Source: Pogonophryne albipinna
Lineage: Eukaryota; Chordata; Actinopteri; Perciformes; Artedidraconidae
Direction of reading: 5' to 3'
NCBI GenBank assembly: GCA_028583405.1
Contig: JAPTMU010000108.1
Span: 331,382 to 395,381, forward strand
DNA: 64,000 nt
A program made the translations under genes and the position numbers. The notes beneath the pieces are model-generated. The model ran no database searches and was not told the origin of the DNA. It saw only the letters and a program-made list of their open reading frames with translations. This document shows positions 1-10,999 of the stretch, piece after piece. Position 1 is the first letter of the stretch. Each line of letters opens with the position of its first letter.

Positions 1-3000
1 CGCTCACAGACACGCTGCATCTCTCTCTCTCTCACAGACACACTGCATCTCTCTCTCGCTCACAGACACGCTGCATCTCTCTCTCGCTCACAGACACGCT
101 GCATCTCTCTCTCCCTCACAGACACGCTGCATCTCTCTCTCCCTCACAGACACGCTGCATCTCTCTCTCGCTCACAGACACGCTGCATCTCTCTCTCGCT
201 CAGAGACACGCTGCATCTCTCTCTCCCTCACAGACACGCTGCATCTCTCTCTCGCTCACAGACACGCTGCATCTCTCTCTCCCTCACAGACACGCTGCAT
301 CTCTCTCTCCCTCACAGACACGCTGCATCTCTCTCTCGCTCACAGACACGCTGCATCTCTCTCTCTCTCACAGACACGCTGCATCTCTCTCTCGCTCACA
401 GACACGCTGCATCTCTCTCTCCCTCACAGACACGCTGCATCTCTCTCTCCCTCACAGACACGCTGCATCTCTCTCTCCCTCACAGACACGCTGCATCTCT
501 CTCTCCCTCACAGACACGCTGCATCTCTCTCGCTCACAGACACGCTGCATCTCTCTCTCTCTCACAGACACGCTGCATCTCTCTCTCGCTCACAGACACG
601 CTGCATCTCTCTCTCCCTCACAGACACGCTGCATCTCTCTCTCCCTCACAGACACGCTGCATCTCTATCTCGCTCACAGACACGCTGCATCTCTCTCTCC
701 CTCACAGACACGCTGCATCTCTCTCTCCCTCACAGACACGCTGCATCTCTCTCTCGCTCACAGACACGCTGCATCTCTCTCTCCCTCACAGACACGCTGC
801 ATCTCTCTCTCCCTCACAGACACGCTGCATCTCTCTCTCCCTCACAGACACGCTGCATCTCTCTCTCGCTCACAGACACGCTGCATCTCTCTCTCCCTCA
901 CAGACACGCTGCATCTCTCTCTCGCTCACAGACACGCTGCATCTCTCTCTCCCTCACAGACACGCTGCATCTCTCTCTCGCTCACAGACACGCTGCATCT
1001 CTCTCTCTCTCACAGACACGCTGCATCTCTCTCTCGCTCACAGACACGCTGCATCTCTCTCTCGCTCACAGACACGCTGCATCTCTCTCTCCCTCACAGA
1101 CAAGCTGCATCTCTCTCTCCCTCACAGACACGCTGCATCTCTCTCTCGCTCACAGACACGCTGCATCTCTCTCTCCCTCACAGACACGCTGCATCTCTCT
1201 CTCGCTCACAGACACGCTGCATCTCTCTCTCGCTCACAGACACGCTGCATCTCTCTCTCCCTCACAGACACGCTGCATCTCTCTCTCCCTCACAGACACG
1301 CTGCATCTCTCTCGCTCACAGACACGCTGCATCTCTCTCTCTCTCACAGACACGCTGCATCTCTCTCTCGCTCACAGACACGCTGCATCTCTCTCTCCCT
1401 CACAGACACGCTGCATCTCTCTCTCCCTCACAGACACGCTGCATCTCTCTCTCCCTCACAGACACGCTGCATCTCTCTCGCTCACAGACACGCTGCATCT
1501 CTCTCTCTCTCACAGACACGCTGCATCTCTCTCTCGCTCACAGACACGCTGCATCTCTCTCTCCCTCACAGACACGCTGCATCTCTCTCTCCCTCACAGA
1601 CACGCTGCATCTCTATCTCGCTCACAGACACGCTGCATCTCTCTCTCCCTCACAGACACGCTGCATCTCTCTCTCCCTCACAGACACGCTGCATCTCTCT
1701 CTCGCTCACAGACACGCTGCATCTCTCTCTCCCTCACAGACACGCTGCATCTCTCTCTCCCTCACAGACACGCTGCATCTCTCTCTCGCTCACAGACACG
1801 CTGCATCTCTCTCTCCCTCACAGACACGCTGCATCTCTCTCTCGCTCACAGACACGCTGCATCTCTCTCTCCCTCACAGACACGCTGCATCTCTCTCTCG
1901 CTCACAGACACGCTGCATCTCTCTCTCTCTCACAGACACGCTGCATCTCTCTCTCGCTCACAGACACGCTGCATCTCTCTCTCCCTCACAGACACTCTGC
2001 ATCTCTCTCTCGCTCACAGACACGCTGCATCTCTCTCTCGCTCACAGACACGCTGCATCTCTCTCTCCCTCACAGACAAGCTGCATCTCTCTCTCCCTCA
2101 CAGACACGCTGCATCTCTCTCTCGCTCACAGACACGCTGCATCTCTCTCTCCCTCACAGACACGCTGCATCTCTCTCTCGCTCACAGACACGCTGCATCT
2201 CTCTCTCCCTCACAGACACGCTGCATCTCTCTCTCGCTCACAGACACGCTGCATCTCTCTCTCGCTCACAGACACGCTGCATCTCTCTCTCCCTCACAGA
2301 CACGCTGCATCTCTCTCTCGCTCACAGACAAGCTGCATCTCTCTCTCTCTCACAGACACGCTGCATCTCTCTCTCGCTCACAGACACGCTGCATCTCTCT
2401 CTCCCTCACAGACACGCTGCATCTCTCTCTCGCTCACAGACACGCTGCATCTCTCTCTCTCTCACAGACACGCTGCATCTCTCTCTCCCTCACAGACACG
2501 CTGCATCTCTCTCTCCCTCACTGACACGCTGCATCTCTCTCTCGCTCACAGACACGCTGCATCTCTCTCTCCCTCACAGACACGCTGCATCTCTCTCTCG
2601 CTCACAGACACGCTGCATCTCTCTCTCTCTCACAGACACGCTGCATCTCTCTCTCGCTCACAGACACGCTGCATCTCTCTCTCGCTCACAGACACGCTGC
2701 ATCTCTCTCTCCCTCACAGACACGCTGCATCTCTCTCTCGCTCACAGACACGCTGCATCTCTCTCTCGCTCACAGACACGCTGCATCTCTCTCTCGCTCA
2801 CAGACACGCTGCATCTCTCTCTCCCTCACAGACACGCTGCATCTCTCTCTCGCTCACAGACACGCTGCATCTCTCTCTCGCTCACAGACACGCTGCAGCT
2901 CTCTCTCGCTCACAGACACGCTGCATCTCTCTCTCGCTCACAGACACGCTGCATCTCTCTCTCGCTCACAGACACGCTGCATCTCTCTCTCGCTCACAGA

Positions 3001-3432
3001 CACGCTGCATCTCTCTCTCGCTCACAGACACGCTGCATCTCTCTCTCGTTCACAGACACGCTGCATCTCTCTCTCGCTCACAGACACGCTGCATCTCTCT
3101 CTCGCTCACAGACACGCTGCATCTCTCTCTCTCTCACAGACACGCTGCATCTCTCTCTCGCTCACAGACATGCTGCATCTCTCTCTCGTTCACAGACACG
3201 CTGCATCTCTCTCTCGCTCACAGACACGCTGCAGCTCTCTCTCGCTCACAGACACGCTGCATCTCTCTCTCGCTCACAGACACGCTGCATCTCTCTCTCG
3301 CTCACAGACACGCTGCATCTCTCTCTCGTTCACAGACACGCTGCATCTCTCTCTCGCTCACAGACACGCTGCATCTCTCTCTCGCTCACAGACACGCTGC
3401 ATCTCTCTCTCGCTCACAGACACGCTGCAGCG
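1..3432. repeat. 28-bp minisatellite, about 120 copies, open at left edge
   Basis: Head-to-tail copies of a 28-bp unit read as CTCTCTCTCGCTCACAGACA followed by CGCTGCAT. Units differ mainly at one position (CGCTC, CCCTC or CTCTC) and a few are 26 bp. Rare variants recur about 950-975 bp apart (CTCTATCTCG at 663 and 1611; GACAAGCTG near 1100 and 2075), which suggests block duplications inside the array. It starts before the window. It is not coding: the one open frame here is array plus a few flanking codons. Confidence 0.97.
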
Positions 3433-3884
3433 CTGTGCAGTGTGCACACAGTTCTGCCAGTAATGAATATTACATTTTGTGAGGAAACTTTTCCACCAAT
3501 AATTCCAATAAGTATTCCAAAATGTATTCACTTCAGGTTTACCAAAGTAACTGTAATCAGATTACTCGTTTTTCAAATGTAACGCCAGCTGAATACAGTT
3601 AGCCTACTTGATTTTTGTATTCTGATTACATAACGCCGTTACATATATTCCGTTACAACCCAACCCTGCTTCTAGGCTACTGTCCCGCAGCTCCTGCCTC
3701 TCTGTTGGACTCTGTCGCAGCGGGGCTGCTGCTGTGGTGCGGAGCGCACAAAGCAGACTCTTCACAACGAAGGATCAATTCTTGTTCACGGCAGGGAATG
3801 TTTCGCAGTACGCAGTCTACTGACCCGCAGCTGCTGCCTCTCTGTTGGACTCCGGTACTGCACCTTACTCACGAGACATTGTAA
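3433..3884. other. No gene; degraded hAT-like terminal sequence
   Basis: No conserved coding sequence seen. Around 3540-3667 there are repeated GTTAC/GTAAC words ending in TTACAACCCAACCCTG. This resembles the terminus of the hAT element at 20875-24991, but no matching left end or target duplication was found. A phrase with CTGCCTCTCTGTTGGACTC occurs twice (near 3690 and 3835). Confidence 0.35.
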
Positions 3885-4016
3885 AAAAAAAAATGGGTGG
3901 GAGGCGAACGCAGTAACCACTCCGCCAACGCCACAATCACCCCCGTCGTGCGGGCCGGATGAGAATGTCTGGCGGGCCGGATGTGTCCCGCGGGCCGCCA
4001 GTTGGTGATCACTGCC
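3885..4016. mobile_element. Fragment of a Charlie-type hAT element
   Basis: A purine run is followed by GCGGGCCGGATG words and an end reading GGGCCGCCAGTTGGTGATCA, a sequence style common at the ends of non-autonomous hAT copies in vertebrates. No left end or target duplication was found, so it is called only a fragment. Confidence 0.35.
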
Positions 4017-4122
4017 CTACAGAGTGCACTCTGAGGGTCTGAGACTCTGCAGACCGTTCACATGCAGAAGCTACAGAACACAAGGGGACGGGTCAGAACC
4101 AGAGAAGCATGACGTGGGACCT
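4017..4122 (-). mobile_element. TTAA-type MITE fragment, inverted copy of the one at 63438
   Basis: Reads on the - strand as AGGTCCCACGTCATGCTTCT and onward, ending next to a TTAA at 4123-4126. The same sequence occurs on the + strand from 63434, beside TTAA 63434-63437. The copy is short and its far end is unclear. Confidence 0.55.
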
Positions 4123-4196
4123 TTAAAACAAAACCTGATATTTTAGAAAAAATCATATAATAATATTAGGGATGCACGATATTGGTTTTTTGAAAC

Positions 4197-4492
4197 CGAT
4201 ACCGATAACTTCCTGCTTCTCATGACCGATACCGATACCGATAACTTCCTGCTTCTCATGACCGATACCGATAACTTCCTGCTTCTCAAGACCGATACCG
4301 ATACCGATAACTTCCTGCTTCTCATGACTGATACCGATAGCGATAACTTCCTGCTTCTCAAGACCGATACCGATACCGATAACTTCCTGCTTCTCAAGAC
4401 CGATACCGATACCGATAACTTCCTGCTTCTCAAGACCGATACCGATACCGATAACTTCCTGCTTCTCAAGACCGATACCGATACCCGATAAT
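4197..4492. repeat. 24-30-bp tandem repeat inside the hAT element
   Basis: About nine copies of a unit made of one to three CCGATA hexamers followed by ACTTCCTGCTTCTCAWGA. The hexamers match sequence at the element's own terminus, so the array probably grew from subterminal sequence. Open frames on both strands here are repeat artefacts. Confidence 0.92.
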
Positions 4493-4587
4493 AATATAAT
4501 ATATATATATATTAAATGTACCTGTAGTTTTTGCACACCTGGTGGTAAAAAGAGACTAGTAGTGAGCAAATGACATGAGCATTACTA

Positions 4588-4869
4588 CTATGAACAAAAC
4601 AAAGCCAAGAACAGTTTTGACTCTTCAAAGTGACCATATTTATTTTCCCAAATAAAGTTCTTGCCTTTTTCAAAAGCCTCGTCGATAGGTAAAAACCCCG
4701 GTGCCTTTGGATTCGCCGCTAGTTTAGCAGCGCAGGCGTCTTCGTACGCTTTGAACACACCATCGTAGCGATGGCGATGTTTCAGGTGACTAATCAGGTT
4801 GGAAGTATTATAGCTCGTTGCCTTGTTCCCTCCTCGTGGAACTTCTGCATTTGTTAATACAAATAGCAA
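4588..4869 (-). pseudogene. hAT transposase fragment (BED-type zinc finger)
   Basis: The frame of about 93 codons contains the second half of a BED finger: a GGNKATSYNTSNLISHLKHRH stretch in which SNL..HL...H is the typical BED histidine region. The expected upstream Cys pair is missing or out of frame, and no catalytic domain follows before the element ends at 4167. It is a decayed piece of the transposase of the surrounding hAT. A domesticated ZBED gene is unlikely given the truncation. Confidence 0.6.
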
Positions 4870-5235
4870 GCGAACTATCTCACTCTGAAACTTTGAAATA
4901 GTCCCATACTACCGACGACATGTTTGTTTACTATCCTGGCTTCACGGCCGCACACCATTTACGTCACAGCCAGGCATGAGTTAGGGAGCGCTGGATTTGT
5001 GAAGAACTCCCCTCTTCCTAAACCACTAATACCACAGTACTGGCAAAACGGGAGGAGCCGAGTGGAAAACAAGCGCCCCTCATCCCAATCCCCCCACACC
5101 GCAGGATTTCTTTTTTTTTACCCCAAAAATATATTGTATATTATCGGGGCTATTAATACTTGTATCGGGTTTATCGGGATGACGTCATAATTCCTAATAT
5201 CGGACCGATAATTATCGTGCACCACTAAATAATAT

Positions 5236-5997
5236 GCCATAAAAAGTTAAACAAATAAGTAAAAAAATATAGTGGTATTTCAGAGAAACGTTTTAAAATG
5301 CGATAAATATTAAAAAATATATAATAATATTAATATTTAAAAAATAAAGTACAGTATATAAGTAAAACTTAAATATTGAAAAGTAAAAGAAGTGTTTATA
5401 TGATGCCATACAAGTTGAATAAAACACGGTATAAAGTCATAAACAAGTTTAATATTACAACATATCAAAAGTATAACATGCCGTTTAAAGTTAATAATTA
5501 AAATAAAAAAGGCACAGCATAGTTTCTCATTACAAAAAAAGATCTATCAAAGTTCAAAGTATAAGATGCCATAAAAAGTTAAATATTAGTATAGTTTGTG
5601 ATCATTAGATGTTGTATTGGCGCCTGCAGCCTGAAGCTTCATATCGGTGCAAAGAAAACCTCAAACTCATGCATTTGCTTAAACAGAAAAACGAACATGA
5701 TGCCATTATTATACAGAAAGCTCCATCCTCTGCATCCTCTGCATCCTCTGCATCCTCTGCATCCTCTGCACAGCCCTGATGTTACACTTCAGATCAAAAC
5801 GGCTCTGCTGCAGATATGTTGTGCATTAATAGAACTAAAAGAAACACTGACTACTTGACAAGGAGTAAAAATACACACTTACTACAACTATAATATACAC
5901 AGTTGAACTAAAGCAGAACTGTATAGTATGTGGCACGGAGCCAGCTGGTGATATTCTGCAGCAGGTGGTTTGTAACTCCACATGTCTACCTTTAACT
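5236..5997. other. AT-rich spacer, no gene; 9-bp repeat at 5727-5771
   Basis: Sequence of low complexity with dispersed copies of ATGCCATAAAAAGTTAAA (near 5234, 5402 and 5569), suggesting an old diverged tandem repeat. A clean 9-bp array of GCATCCTCT, about five copies, lies at 5727-5771. No coding or RNA gene was recognised. Confidence 0.6.
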
Positions 5998-6462
5998 CAG
6001 GGGGGTCAAACTCAAGGCCCGGGGGCCAAATCCGGCCCGCGACTTCACTTCATGCGGCCCCACAAGAGCTTGCAAAGAATATAATATGTTTATTACACGG
6101 TTACATGCCGCTTTACACATTGCCCATAAACTACATGTCCCACAATGCATCTCAAATTAGACTTTTTCCTCGGAATTTGACCTTTTTTTTTCAAAATGTT
6201 ACTTTTAAAAAAAAATCATTTTGTGACATGCGCACTGAAGAGACTTGCAATTGTTTTCCTAGACTTCTGTTTTCAGACGTAGTTAATTATGAAGTTATTA
6301 CCCTATCAGATAATAATCCAATGCAGAGGCAATCATGTATATAATATAATATATGTATATATAATACATTACTTTATATTAAATATTTATATATTTATTC
6401 GTATATATAAAACTGACACTTTGAGTGCAACATGCTAATGTGGCCCGAGTTGAACAGCCCTG
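5998..6462. mobile_element. Non-autonomous hAT (MITE), 465 bp
   Basis: It starts CAGGGGGGTCAAACTCAAGG and ends with the approximate inverse of CAGGGCTGTTCAACTCGGGC. The flanks are CTTTAACT (5990-5997) and GTTTAACT (6463-6470), an 8-bp target duplication with one mismatch. The GGCCCGGGGGCC-rich start is typical of Charlie/Tip100-like MITEs. It has no coding capacity. Confidence 0.87.
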
Positions 6463-7092
6463 GTTTAACTGAAGCTGATTTTGCATAATGTAATTGTAAT
6501 CAAACACGATTTTTTAAACGTCTCACAACGTGTCCTATAGTGAATAAAAGGCCGTTTATTGTAGCTCTCTACGCCCCGTCCACACAGCAGCTTTGAACAA
6601 ATCTTGAAAGTCTTGGAGCTGGGCGTGTCTGAAAACTTGGGGATTTTTTGCGAGCAATATATATATATAAAAACTCCCCAAACAGGCGAAACCCTACCAG
6701 TTCCACCCACTGTCTCTGCCTCCTCCCTCCATGCCCGGTTCCTCCGGTTTGTATCCCGGTTAATAGTCTGGTCGTAAAGAACCGGGTGATTTGCTACCGT
6801 AATTTCTCGTTTGGAATATGAGGAAATGAACTGCGGTCTGGTTCTCCCTGCTTACACGCGGTTTGATTGGCTAGCGCTTCAACTGTCAGATTTGCATAAA
6901 CGGGATTTGATTGGCTGACGCTTCCAGCTCAGCTTCAAAAGTTGAACTTTGCTCAACTTTTGAATCCTGAAAATCCTGAAAATCTTCGCTTCGCTCCCCC
7001 ACAATGCAGTTCGGCGAAAAGCGAGGCAAAGTGACGTCATCCCCATTCAAAGTCAATGGGCAGAGAAGCGTTGGAAGCGTTGGAAGATTTGT
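6463..7092. other. No gene; probable unclassified interspersed repeat
   Basis: At 6572 the sequence CGCCCCGTCCACACAGCAGC begins a region that ends near 7090 with a doubled GAAGCGTTG and a CAAATCTT-like inverse. It looks like a TIR element, but I cannot fix its ends or a target duplication. No coding exon was seen. Confidence 0.3.
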
Positions 7093-7110
7093 TTAACCTC
7101 TTAAGCCCCA

Positions 7111-7130
7111 CGGACCCGAGCTCGGGTCCG
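7111..7130. repeat. 20-bp perfect palindrome
   Basis: CGGACCCGAG is followed directly by its reverse complement CTCGGGTCCG, 15 bp inside the putative left end of the piggyBac-like element. It is likely a subterminal transposase-binding or structural feature. Confidence 0.9.
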
Positions 7131-7999
7131 AAAATGCTATATATGTAGCAACAGTGCTATATCTGAAGTGTCATTCATGAAACTATTAATATTCCATACC
7201 CATCTGACCGGAGGAAACTTGGCTAACTGACGATACGAAATATTTTTTTTTTTTAGAAAAAGAAGTCTCACAAGAAGCCTCTAAATGAGCCCATGGCAAA
7301 AACGGGCAATTGCTATATCTGCTCATAACTCACAAAAACGATCATTTATAATTCATACTTTCTGCACAACCAACACATTTTCTGAAAGCTGAGATTCCAC
7401 AGATTCCATGGGTATACACCCCATCACTACAGGCACAACATTAACCGAGCTAGCAGCCAGAACATAGCAAGTAAACAATATCAGTTTTCAAACCCATGAC
7501 AATAATGAGGTCTTACCTTGGCTGTTTTGTGATCAAAAGCTGTGTTCAAAGGAATAAAAACGCTGCTCAAGGTTAATGTCTCTTGTCACTTTAAAATGAT
7601 TACTGATAATCAATCCTTTCATTCACGGCAGAAGAGTAGGTCCAACGATTTGCAGAAGAGTAGGTCCGTGGCTTCAGCTGCGGGAGATGCAGTTTACGCA
7701 TAGCTCCCCCTCCGCAGGCGTAACGTATTTACGTATTTTGAAACTGCCACTCGATTCGATTGGCTCTAACGATTCAAAAAAGGTGTCAATCACCCAAATC
7801 GACCAATGGGTTCCAGAGATAGGATCTTTGCGTAAGTATAAGTAAAGGCAGTATAGCTGGTTTAGGCACACCCCACTCTTTTTACGCAGCATAGCATAGC
7901 ATGTCCCAGCATGTCATGTCCCGCAGCGACAGGAGAGCAGAGAACGGCAGATCGATCAGCGAAACAGCAGGATTTGTTTTCTTTGTCTTCATTGTAACA

Positions 8000-8136
8000 A
8001 TGGCAGCCAGAAAGAAGACTTTTTTGTCCGGAGGCATTGGACATCGTATTTCAGGACTCTCCATCGGAAGATAGAGATCTCCTCACGCATAAAGGGGACA
8101 GGAAGGACTCTGAATATGAACCTCCGTCACGGAAAG
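8000..8136 (+). pseudogene. piggyBac-like transposase, first exon, frameshifted
   Basis: An ATG at 8000 opens a short basic start (MAARKKTFLS). A one-base shift then moves reading into an acidic frame containing DIVFQDSPSED and later EYEPPSRK, the style of piggyBac-family N-termini. It ends at a good splice donor (AAAG|GTATGT, 8136/8137). In the starting frame there is an early stop, so it is dead. Confidence 0.6.
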
Positions 8137-8148
8137 GTATGTCATCTC

Positions 8149-8242
8149 TCTGTTTGTATCTATTACTTATTCATTTGGTGTGAGAGTTTATTCATCTGTT
8201 TGTATCTATTACTTATTCATTTGGTGTGAGAGTTTATTCATC
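8149..8242. repeat. 46-bp tandem duplication
   Basis: Two near-identical copies of a 46-bp segment beginning TGTTTGTATCTATTACTTAT, just after the piggyBac donor site. Confidence 0.85.
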
Positions 8243-8275
8243 TGTAGTAATTTCACACACGTGACAATAACACGA

Positions 8276-8341
8276 CGGCATCCATCTTGTGATATAATGT
8301 TCTTTCACACACTCAACAACAAACAAACAAGATGGATGCCG
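8276..8341. repeat. Inverted repeat, 14-bp perfect arms
   Basis: CGGCATCCATCTTG (8276-8289) and its exact inverse CAAGATGGATGCCG (8328-8341) surround a 38-bp loop. It could be the ends of a very short MITE or a hairpin inside the piggyBac intron. Confidence 0.8.
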
Positions 8342-8394
8342 TTTCTTGTTCTTGTTGTTGAAATAAACAAGACATGTTGAATTTAACACGGTAT

Positions 8395-8441
8395 TACATT
8401 TCATTTAGCTGACGCTTTTATCCAAAGCGTCAGTTATTACG

Positions 8442-8476
<35 letters not shown>

Positions 8477-8478
8477 AA
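8395..8478. repeat. SINE/LINE tail fragment and (TA)n
   Basis: CATTTAGCTGACGCTTTTAT followed by CCAAAGCG is the conserved 3' tail of fish tRNA-SINEs. It is followed by a pure TA run at about 8446-8471. Other tail copies are at 37680 and 56276. Confidence 0.65.
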
Positions 8479-8733
8479 TGCATACATAATATGTATATAC
8501 ACAATATATAAATATATGACAGACGGAATATTATTAAATATTGAAAAGATGATATGAACCCCGTCTCACATAATTTACACGGTATACATTTTGAGTGATA
8601 TAATGTTATTTCACACACTCAAAATTGATGTTCTGCTGTTGTTGTACAGAAATTATTTCTGATTTGAGTTACATTTTAGAAAGTACAAGCCAGAGAATTA
8701 ATCTATTTGTTTTTTCCACATTTGTTTTCACAG

Positions 8734-9377
8734 TGAGGAAGGCGATGAGGAGATGGCTTCTGGATGCCCGAGTATTATGGGGAAGATGCCAGCAAGGTCA
8801 GGAGGTGCTGCAGGAGGTGCTGCAGGAGGTGCTGCAGGAGGTGCTGCAGGAGGTACTGCAGGAGGTACTGCAGGAGGTGCTGCAGGAGGTGCTGCAGGAG
8901 GTACTGCAGGAGGTACTGCAGGAGGTGCTGCAGGAGGTGCTGCAGGAGGTGCTGTAGGAGGTGCTGCAGGAGGTGCTGCAGGAGGTACTGCAGGAGGTGC
9001 TGCAGTAGGTGCTGCAGGAGGTACTGCAGGAGGTGCTGTAGGAGGTACTGCAGGAGGTGCTGCAGCACCTACTGCAGGAGGTGCTGCAGTAGGTGCTGCA
9101 GGAGGTACTGCAGGAGGTGCTGCAGTAGGTGCTGCAGGAGGTACTGCAGGAGGTGCTGTAGGAGGTGCTGCAGGAGGTGCTGCAGGAGGTACTGCAGGAG
9201 GTGCTGCAGTAGGTGCTGCAGGAGGTACTGCAGGAGGTGCTGCAGGAGGTGCTGCAGGAGGTGCTCTGATGCTGGCAACAGAAGGAGACACCTGTGTACT
9301 GCAGGAAGTGTCAGGTCCCTCTGTGCTTCACTCCCAAAAAGAACTGTTACAGGGCGTGGCATGACTTACTGGAGTAA
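8734..9377 (+). pseudogene. piggyBac-like transposase, last exon, mostly replaced by a minisatellite
   Basis: After an acceptor (TTTTCACAG, 8733) one frame reads an acidic run EEGDEEMASG. At 9280-9377 another frame reads VYCRKCQVPLCFTPKKNC and then YRAWHDLLE and a stop at 9375. That Cys-rich tail with its final Trp-His is characteristic of piggyBac-family transposases. Between these lies a 12-bp minisatellite instead of the catalytic DDD domain. The frames do not join without indels. Confidence 0.65.
8797..9268. repeat. 12-bp minisatellite (GGAGGTGCTGCA), about 39 copies
   Basis: Nearly perfect 12-mers with GGAGGTACTGCA, GTAGGTGCTGCA and GGAGGTGCTGTA variants. Because 12 is a multiple of 3, all frames stay open and give low-complexity Ala-Gly, Cys-Arg or Leu-Gln peptides, which are artefacts. 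Confidence 0.95.
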
Positions 9378-9838
9378 TACTGTAACATTCAGGGTTTGTA
9401 TAAAGTTTTGTTTTTTTTACCCAATAAATGCTTGTTGTATAGTGTGGTGCTAATTTTTTTTAAATAAATCTGCTCCAGTTGGAGTCAAATGTTTCCTAAG
9501 TTTCCTAATTTGTATTGTGCAAGTAACATGCATCTCATGCAAAGAGGGAACTTCCCACACACACAGACTCACACACACTTAATTATTTTTATTTTATTTT
9601 TATGGAATGAATACCTATAGTGATAATTAAATGTTATACAATGATTTTTACAGTCTGGTACCTGAAAAAGGTTAAATGGCACTGATGGAACCAAATGTGC
9701 CCAAAGCTTAGTCCGCTTGGACCTTTTTTTGCTAAACCTCTCTAAAAAGGTCAATTCTCACTTGTTTAGCCTCAATCTTGATACAGGGTACTTATTATAT
9801 GTTATACTTTGTATTCCTAAAGCTTTTAGGCTACTAAC
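9378..9838. other. No gene recognised between the piggyBac remnant and the LTR element
   Basis: Two AATAAA signals occur soon after the transposase stop (9423 and about 9462). The rest is AT-rich single-copy-looking sequence without recognisable coding, RNA or terminal-repeat structure. Confidence 0.5.
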
Positions 9839-10601
9839 TGTTGAAGCAAACACAGTAGTGGTGGCTTAAAGCCCACCTCTGCTCCGCGCCGTTCGTTAGA
9901 TGAGCCTGGTCAGATTAATAAGAGAAGGAGTTCAAAACACCGGCATAAAAGTTATAACAATAATCTGATTTTAATGGTAAAAAACACCAATACAAATTAC
10001 AGAGTACTCCGGGCTCCCAGCTCTACTGCTGTGCGATACAGGTATCGGGACCAGCCAGTCAGAAACAAGGGGGGCCCTTTGCATGAATAAACAACAGTAT
10101 ATATGGACATTTTTGGGGCGGAGATGTGGGTCGGCTCTTCCATCCCATTTTACTCCTAAGTGAAGCGTGAGAGCCTCGGAACTAGTCAAGGTCAGAATCA
10201 CTTTTTATCTTCCACCTAACTTCACTCCTTTACTTTCCCAGGGAAGATTTCACACAAACTATTCTTTCCCAAAACAATCAAACATTGTACACAGAGATAT
10301 TAGTGCTTGAGATTATACTGGCCCCAGGAAGAACCTTGAATAAGAACATGTGCGTGCTGGTGGGGGGAAAGTGTATGTGTGTGTGTGTGCTGATATCTGG
10401 GTCAGTGAGTGTATGTGTGTGTGCTGGTGAGAGGAAGTGTGTGTGTGTGCTGATATCTGGGTCAGTGAGTGTAAGTGAGAAGGGTTATATATATATAGGA
10501 TTACTTTAAAACAGTCCCAAATAATACATGTTCACTTCAATACAGTTCAAGATAATACCTGTTTACTTTAATACAGTTTAGAACAATATCTGTTTGCTTT
10601 A
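9839..10601 (-). repeat. 3' LTR of the ERV-like element
   Basis: Begins TGTTGAAGCAAACACAGTAG on the + strand and aligns across its length with 16473-17392. It is 763 bp. It has only short GT runs where the partner LTR has a GT tract of about 130 bp. Outer boundaries are set by loss of similarity. Confidence 0.82.
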
Positions 10602-10613
10602 ACCCCTCTTTTG
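10602..10613 (-). other. Possible polypurine tract
   Basis: On the - strand CAAAAGAGGGGT lies directly against the 3' LTR, where a retroelement's plus-strand primer is expected. Short and weak; called from position. Confidence 0.45.
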
Positions 10614-10999
10614 ATCTCACCTTCAGAGATCAACTTATACACAGCATTTGAAACATAACCACTGTCATTCTTGTCTACTGTCTGTTCCCCAACATTTATA
10701 TGAATCCATCAGTCGCTGGGATTTAGAGCACTTTAAACCTTTAGGAACAGTCCACCATAACAACTTCTTATGACAGTGGAGGGAGACCAAAATATGTTAA
10801 AAAAATTGTCCTTGTCGGCTGAGTCATCGTGCTCGTCCTCCTCCGACGCGTAAGCCAACAAGGGCATTTGGTACGAAGGGGAAGGGGCAGCTTCTCCCTC
10901 AAAAAATGGGTTATTAAAACAAAGTTCCTCAAAAAATGGGAAAAACAAAGTTCCTCAAAAATGGGATATTAAAACAAACTCCACACCGGCTATATCAAC

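Larger units (their letters stand above)
4167..5227 (-). mobile_element. hAT transposon, internally decayed, perfect 8-bp TSD
   Basis: The element begins TAGGGATGCACGATAT and ends with the approximate inverse ATTATCGTGCACCACTA. It is flanked by the identical 8-mer AATAATAT at 4159-4166 and 5228-5235, the target-duplication length of the hAT superfamily. Inside are a tandem array rich in GATACC and a - strand fragment of a BED zinc finger (separate entries). At 1.06 kb it is too short to be autonomous. Confidence 0.88.
7093..9480 (+). mobile_element. piggyBac-like transposon remnant
   Basis: The left edge is taken at TTAA (7093-7096), the piggyBac target, followed by CCTCTTAAGCCCC. A 20-bp perfect palindrome lies at 7111-7130. 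Two decayed transposase exons (8000-8136 and 8734-9377) give the class: an acidic N-terminus and a Cys-rich C-terminus. The catalytic middle is absent. A polyadenylation signal (AATAAA, 9423-9428) follows the stop codon. I did not find the right terminus, so the end given is only after the polyadenylation region. Confidence 0.6.

Noticed and set aside
8728..9453. Ala/Gly/Pro-rich and Cys/Arg-rich frames on both strands
   Set aside because: 12-bp minisatellite artefacts. Only the short flanks show piggyBac-like protein.
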